Source: Phalacrocorax aristotelis (taxonomy: Eukaryota > Chordata > Aves > Suliformes > Phalacrocoracidae). From it: a stretch of 64,000 bases of DNA. Where the stretch lies: positions 50,518,266 through 50,582,265 of the forward strand of contig NC_134279.1 in the NCBI RefSeq assembly GCF_949628215.1, given 5' to 3'. The position numbers and the translations under genes are program-made. How positions within the stretch are numbered: the first letter of the stretch is position 1; the number at the start of each line of letters is the position of its first letter. Shown here piece by piece: positions 59,201 to 64,000 of this stretch. The notes below the pieces were generated by a model, which was given only the letters and a program-made list of their open reading frames with translations, was not told where the DNA came from and searched no databases.

Positions 59201-62200
59201 GGTATGAACATGTTTTAAGGTAGTCTTTATTCTTACAGGATAGCAGAACAAAGGCCAGCTTATTTGTTCAGGCATTAGACAGAACAACATAACTCCAAAA
59301 CAGCTGAAAATTAATATATACTGTTTGATACAAATCATATAACCCAACAGAAGAAGAATGAGAATCAAGGAAATAACAAGGAAAATGTTTTGTCAGGCAT
59401 GATTTAATAAAGAACATAATGATAGCTACCAGCAACGTATTCAAAAATGCATCTTTTTGTACTGTTTTTCAAGGAAAACACCTCTGTATTTTCAGTTGTC
59501 TGTTTTCTGTTTTCTTCCATTTGCTCAACGTTTTGGAGATTAAAAGAATGGAAACCACAAGCCCAGGTGAATTGAATGAGCAGTAAAAGAACGTTATATG
59601 CTACAACATTTGTTTTCCCTGGAATGTGTAGTATGCATTGACAGAGCTGAGGTACTGCAATCTGGCCTGCTGCTTTCTAGGGGAGACTGTTCAGCTCTGC
59701 TGCCTAGCTAGAGCCTACTGCTCCCCAGCATTCCCAGAGCTGTTACTCCTGACACCAATTCTTGAACCCCTTTTGTAAGTATAACTTTTTATTGTGTCAG
59801 ATCTACTTCTCCTTGCTGTTAGCAAACTATTATACCCATAAAGGGGAATCAAACCACAGCTTGCCAGGTCCATGAACATTCCTATCATGGTCCTTTAGTT
59901 TACTCCTCATCAGCTCAAAAAGAATGAAAAAGCAGCTTTTTATTCAGTAGTAGGTTCTCTTTGGCAGCTCTAAAAGAGGTAGAAAGAGAAGAAAAAGTAT
60001 CCAGGGAAGTATTCTGTATCTAAATTTTAAAAAATGACCACTTATTTCTGTCTTTTTTTTTTTTTTTAATTGTCCTTTAAGAGGTCAACTTAGAAAGCAA
60101 AAAACTGAGCTATTCAAAACCAGGAGGTATTTTGAAATTAGTGTGAGCATATGCTTGCTGTTTTTTCAGACTAGGTCTTGGAATTGGGAAATTGGCAATG
60201 TTTCAAGCATTCAGCCAAAATCCATATATGATCTATGCTTAGAGAGAGAAAAGTTACCATTTTCTGTTAAAGTGCTTGTTCAAAGAGAATGTAAAACTTT
60301 CCAGTGATACTAGGTCTTTGATACTTAATTAGTTTATTGTTGAATACATAGTGATCATCCAAAAATTATCTTTTCTAGGTACCTGAGGGCCATCTTAACC
60401 TTTGTTTAGTGTAGGATGAAATCCAGCTTGTCACTGCTACATCTCCAGCAACTCGTTAATACCTGCGTATAAGTTTCTTTTACATGTCTCCTATAGAATC
60501 TAAGTTTCCTTCTTTTCTTCTTTTCTTCCCTTTTTAATGACAGTCAGATCTTTCATCTTGCCTGTTAGTTGTGGTTTACACACCTGTGAACACCTGGCTT
60601 AAAGAGCCTGGGTAGCTCTGAGGTTCTGCAGAAGCTGGGCAAAGGCTGTGAGCAGCTAATCAGTGTACTTAAGGCACGTAAAATGGCAGCTGAGTTTCTT
60701 AAATCTGTTGTGAGAATCAGTGTCCAACCTGGTTTATAAACAGATGGAATTGAAATATATCACCCTACACTGTGGGCAGGAAGATAAGCAGATGCCACTT
60801 AAAAGTATGTAGTTCTCACAAATGATCACCTGAATTTCAGTGCATCCAGTTTTGTTGTCCTTGCAAAAGGTCCCAAGTAATTTTCAATCCATGGTCTCCC
60901 ACATAATCACAAAATTATACTGCCACAGGAGCCACTGCGCTGGCACTTTCTGCAACATGATAGTTCATATTAAATTAGCTAAACACAGACAAGTGACATA
61001 TGAGCAGAAAGTCTTTTATGTTAGTGATATCCTGCACTAGATGGTGCCCTGTACATGTATTTTCTTAGGTAATACCACGTTTGTAAACTAGTACAAATGT
61101 TTCTCATGATTAAGTTAATAATTAAATTATAGAAAACAGATCAAAAATATTTATGTGAATTTAGTCCTTAACTCACTTTTGAAGTCATACGTGAGTTCGT
61201 AAGGTTACTTAAACCCTACAGAAATTCACAGCATCTAATTATTTTGAGGTATGGCACATTTCAGCAGTTTTAACTGTGGTCTCTTTAATTTAAAAAGCCT
61301 TGCATTACAACAGTAGTTCATATGTTCTGCTGATTAGCAAACAGAAGCAAAACTGTGCAAGTTCCAAACACTACCTGAACTAACATATCTGCACCACTGT
61401 GTTCCTGCTGTGATTCCTTTACTGCTCTTCCCTGTGTGATCTATTTTTCACATCTCAACTACCCTGAAATTCAAGGCAGCTTTACTGGAGTGAGGCCCAT
61501 CTTTACAGCATAACGCAAATAATAAAGCATTTGAAGGTTTCTTGTGATCAGGAAACTGAGATTTTGTGAACACTTGTGGCACCAGCAGGATGAAATAAGT
61601 GCCTGTGCCATACTGAATTCACTGCAGGGAGAAGTCGGAAATCCCTCTCCTGCCAAGATGCCATACACCCATCTGGGAAAAGCATGGTCCCTGAAATTGG
61701 CGGGTTATTCATGTGGTACTCAGCAAAAGTAAAATTCATGCTGCCTGTAATTGCTAGAAAGTCTGGCAAGTCTCACGCTATAGGCTACTATCCTAGTTTG
61801 AATTACTAACACTTGCAAGATGTACAAACATTTTATCCTGTGATGAAGGGGATTTTAATGATGGTAATGCATCTCCTTTTTCTTATTTTCTAATAACTTT
61901 GAATGACTCATTTTAAATATCCCATGGAAGTTTTTGAAATAATGCTAATTCAAATTGTTCCAGTCCTCTGTCACTGAATCCTCTCTATCTTGGTTATGCA
62001 GCATGCTTAATTAAAGATGTCAGCACAGTTCTCATCTATTCCTCTTATTTACTCTTCCTAAAAAGGGGCTTAAAAGCTCTGTGTTGGTTTCACAGACTCA
62101 GTACAGAAAAAAAGAAAACAGAAAAATCACACCCATCTGGAAGAACACAAGTCACTCTTAACCTAAAATTTCTAAGCAAAAAGTTCTAGAGTATTGAAGG

Positions 62201-62976
62201 AAGGGAAGGGCTTCCTTTTCATGTTTACATGAGTTGAAAAAAAAAAAAAGTCATTAATAACACAACCTGAAAAAAGAAGTCATTCATATTTGCAATCCAT
62301 GGCAATAAATTTAAATTCTACTTTATATTTCTCTTTAACTCCCCAACATTAAACTAAAGCACTTGAGCCCCTACACCTGGCATAAAAGTTTGATGTGAAA
62401 GGTACTAACTGGACAGCTTCCCAGCTATGTAATTCTCAACAACTTTTTTTTTTTTCCTCTCTCCAAAAGGATGAACAAAATTAATCTCATGCAAATCAAC
62501 TGAGTCCTGTCAAGTTACACTGGGGATGAATTAGGCCTGTCATCTGCTCCTCAAGCAGATTGATTACATTGTATCCTGAAGAAAACACACTTTAACAACA
62601 AATCCTTTCTATTATCCTACTTTCTCATTAAAAAGGTATCAGCCATATTCATTATACAGCATCCTATAGCGAGTGTAGCCCTTTAAGTCTGTATGTGATC
62701 TGTAATTCATCATACACTAATGATCAACCTTCCCCTGTGTTACCAGAACAACAAAAATATCTGCGCTTATGTCCAGCTAGAGCTGGAAAGAGCTAGAGCT
62801 AGAAAGCAAGGAAGAGATTGCCCATGACATCTCAGACTTACTTGTTGATGCATGTGGTAACAGGCTATGCATTCTCTATATAGGTCTCACAGTGCCTCTG
62901 TCATTTGTACACTACCAAAATTAGAAAGAATTTAAGACATCCTGCAGCTTTTCAAAGAACACCGTCACTAAAGATG
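56227..62976. other. Downstream flank of FGL1, no gene seen
   Basis: AT-rich intergenic DNA. Simple tracts at 58180-58242 (TG/TA) and about 60052-60067 (T-run). Open frames up to 106 codons (for example 57145-57465 minus) match nothing I recognise and lack splice context. In mammals MTUS1 lies on this side, but I see no exon of it here. Confidence 0.55.
58180..58242. repeat. TG/TA compound microsatellite
   Basis: Alternating GTATGTGTGTGTATGTGTATATATATATGTATATAT-type simple sequence. Confidence 0.9.
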
Positions 62977-63050
62977 AGAATCACAGAATCATTACGGTTG
63001 GAAAAGACCTCTAGGACCATCAAGTCCAACTGTCAACCCAAAACTATATG
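62977..63050 (-). mobile_element. Short CR1 LINE 3' end fragment
   Basis: agaatcacagaatcattacg, ggttggaaaagacctctagg and atcaagtccaac match the reversed CR1 3' end. About 75 bp. Confidence 0.85.
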
Positions 63051-64000
63051 AGGAATGAGCATCAGGCTGTTCAACGCAGATAGAGTTCCTAACAGAAATG
63101 ATAATGTTATCAAATTCACTTTTGAGGTCTTCTGGTACATCCTAAAGTGACCGTAGGGAAAATATGGACTTCCACAGAGAACAGCACTACCTTAATTATT
63201 TTAGCTGGTGAAATACAATTTATATGACTATATAGCTTTGTTTCTTACTTGATGGGCAGCCTCTTCATCTAAGACAGTTTTAAAAAAATACTGAACTTTG
63301 TGTCATAGACTTTGCTCTTGAACAGCTCTTACCAGAGAATACAAAAGACTACCTGTTTCACAAGGAAACATGCCACATCGTGGTTCTTTATAATATCAGT
63401 GAGGATACAGATATTTTTGAAGAACACAGTGGAAGCTGATGTCAGGCAGCTGCCTTGTCTCTATTATTCACCTCCTTTTTTTTTTCACCTACAGTATCTC
63501 ATTTCAGTTGAATAGTGCTGAAACCAAAAATGTAAAACGAGACTCGAGAGAAGTCAGCTGCTAATAAAAGGTTCCACTGTCCTTTCATGCTGACCCACTA
63601 ATTTAAATGCAAGCAACTCTGATGTGATACCAGAGAAAGCCTTCACTGGGATGTAGTTATGCTTACTCATTAAAAACAAAGAAGTTTCAGCAGACTGCTT
63701 CTTGGAAATGTTGTGACATAAATCTTCAGCTACAAATGCATTTCTTCAATTATATGATAAAAATAGATGTTTTAAACAAAGCCTATATTATTTTCTGAAA
63801 GAAACAAGTACTGCAGTACTGTTTATGTCACTGCCTATGTTACCACCAGGGAGTCCCATCATAGGGGAAAGAGACCAAGTGACCAAAATCAAAATCCTGT
63901 CTCTGGGACATCTAGATTTTGAAAGGCAGGGAAAACCTGGAACCCTCCTGATCCATAGAACTCATTTTCTTAATATGAAGAAGAATAAAAACCAAATATA
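63051..64000. other. Intergenic end of window, nothing recognised
   Basis: AT-rich sequence with a T-run near 63476. No supported gene or repeat family. Confidence 0.55.

Overview
This is a 64 kb window of vertebrate nuclear DNA, almost certainly from a bird and probably a neoavian one. It has long AT-rich introns with GT-AG splice sites, one sharp CpG island, several CR1 LINE fragments with the avian-type 3' end, and an LTR that I recognise as an avian endogenous-retrovirus type. There is no bacterial gene structure. Most long open frames are translations of repeats.

Two genes account for the coding content. They lie next to each other and are transcribed away from each other, as the same pair is in mammals. 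(1) PCM1 (pericentriolar material 1, the centriolar satellite scaffold) is on the minus strand. Its CpG-island promoter and noncoding first exon are at about 25.94-26.12 kb and the start codon is at 21,923. Eighteen consecutive coding exons run down to position 1, where the gene leaves the window; 1,019 residues are covered if both cassette exons are included. (2) FGL1 (fibrinogen-like 1, a secreted hepatokine and LAG-3 ligand in mammals) is on the plus strand. It has seven coding exons from 40,329 to 56,169 and encodes 313 residues. All reading phases join correctly across every splice junction I assigned.

Layout: 1-21,945 PCM1 coding exons and introns; 21,946-25,937 PCM1 intron 1; 25,330-26,510 CpG island and promoter; 26.5-40.3 kb intergenic, with two CR1 copies (31.1-31.8 and 36.5-38.1 kb) and one weak candidate for an upstream FGL1 exon near 33.7 kb; 40.3-56.2 kb FGL1; 56.2-64 kb downstream flank with no gene seen and one short CR1 fragment near 63.0 kb.

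The most unusual structure is a pair of minisatellites in PCM1 introns, each beside a splice site and each free of adenosine on the PCM1 sense strand. The first (about 151-2,264) is a C-rich array that ends 10 nt before the acceptor of the last exon in the window. It makes 2,120 nt of the intron's 3' end free of both A and AG, so the nearest conventional branch-point adenosine is more than 2.1 kb from the splice site. The second (16,749-17,140) is exactly 28 copies of a 14-mer that reads TTCTTTCCCGCTCC in PCM1 sense. It starts about 50 nt past the 5' splice site of a probable cassette exon. No splicing effect can be proved from sequence alone, but the geometry is striking.

FGL1 carries two odd residues in its fibrinogen domain: Arg for the near-invariant Trp of FSTWD, and an extra cysteine.
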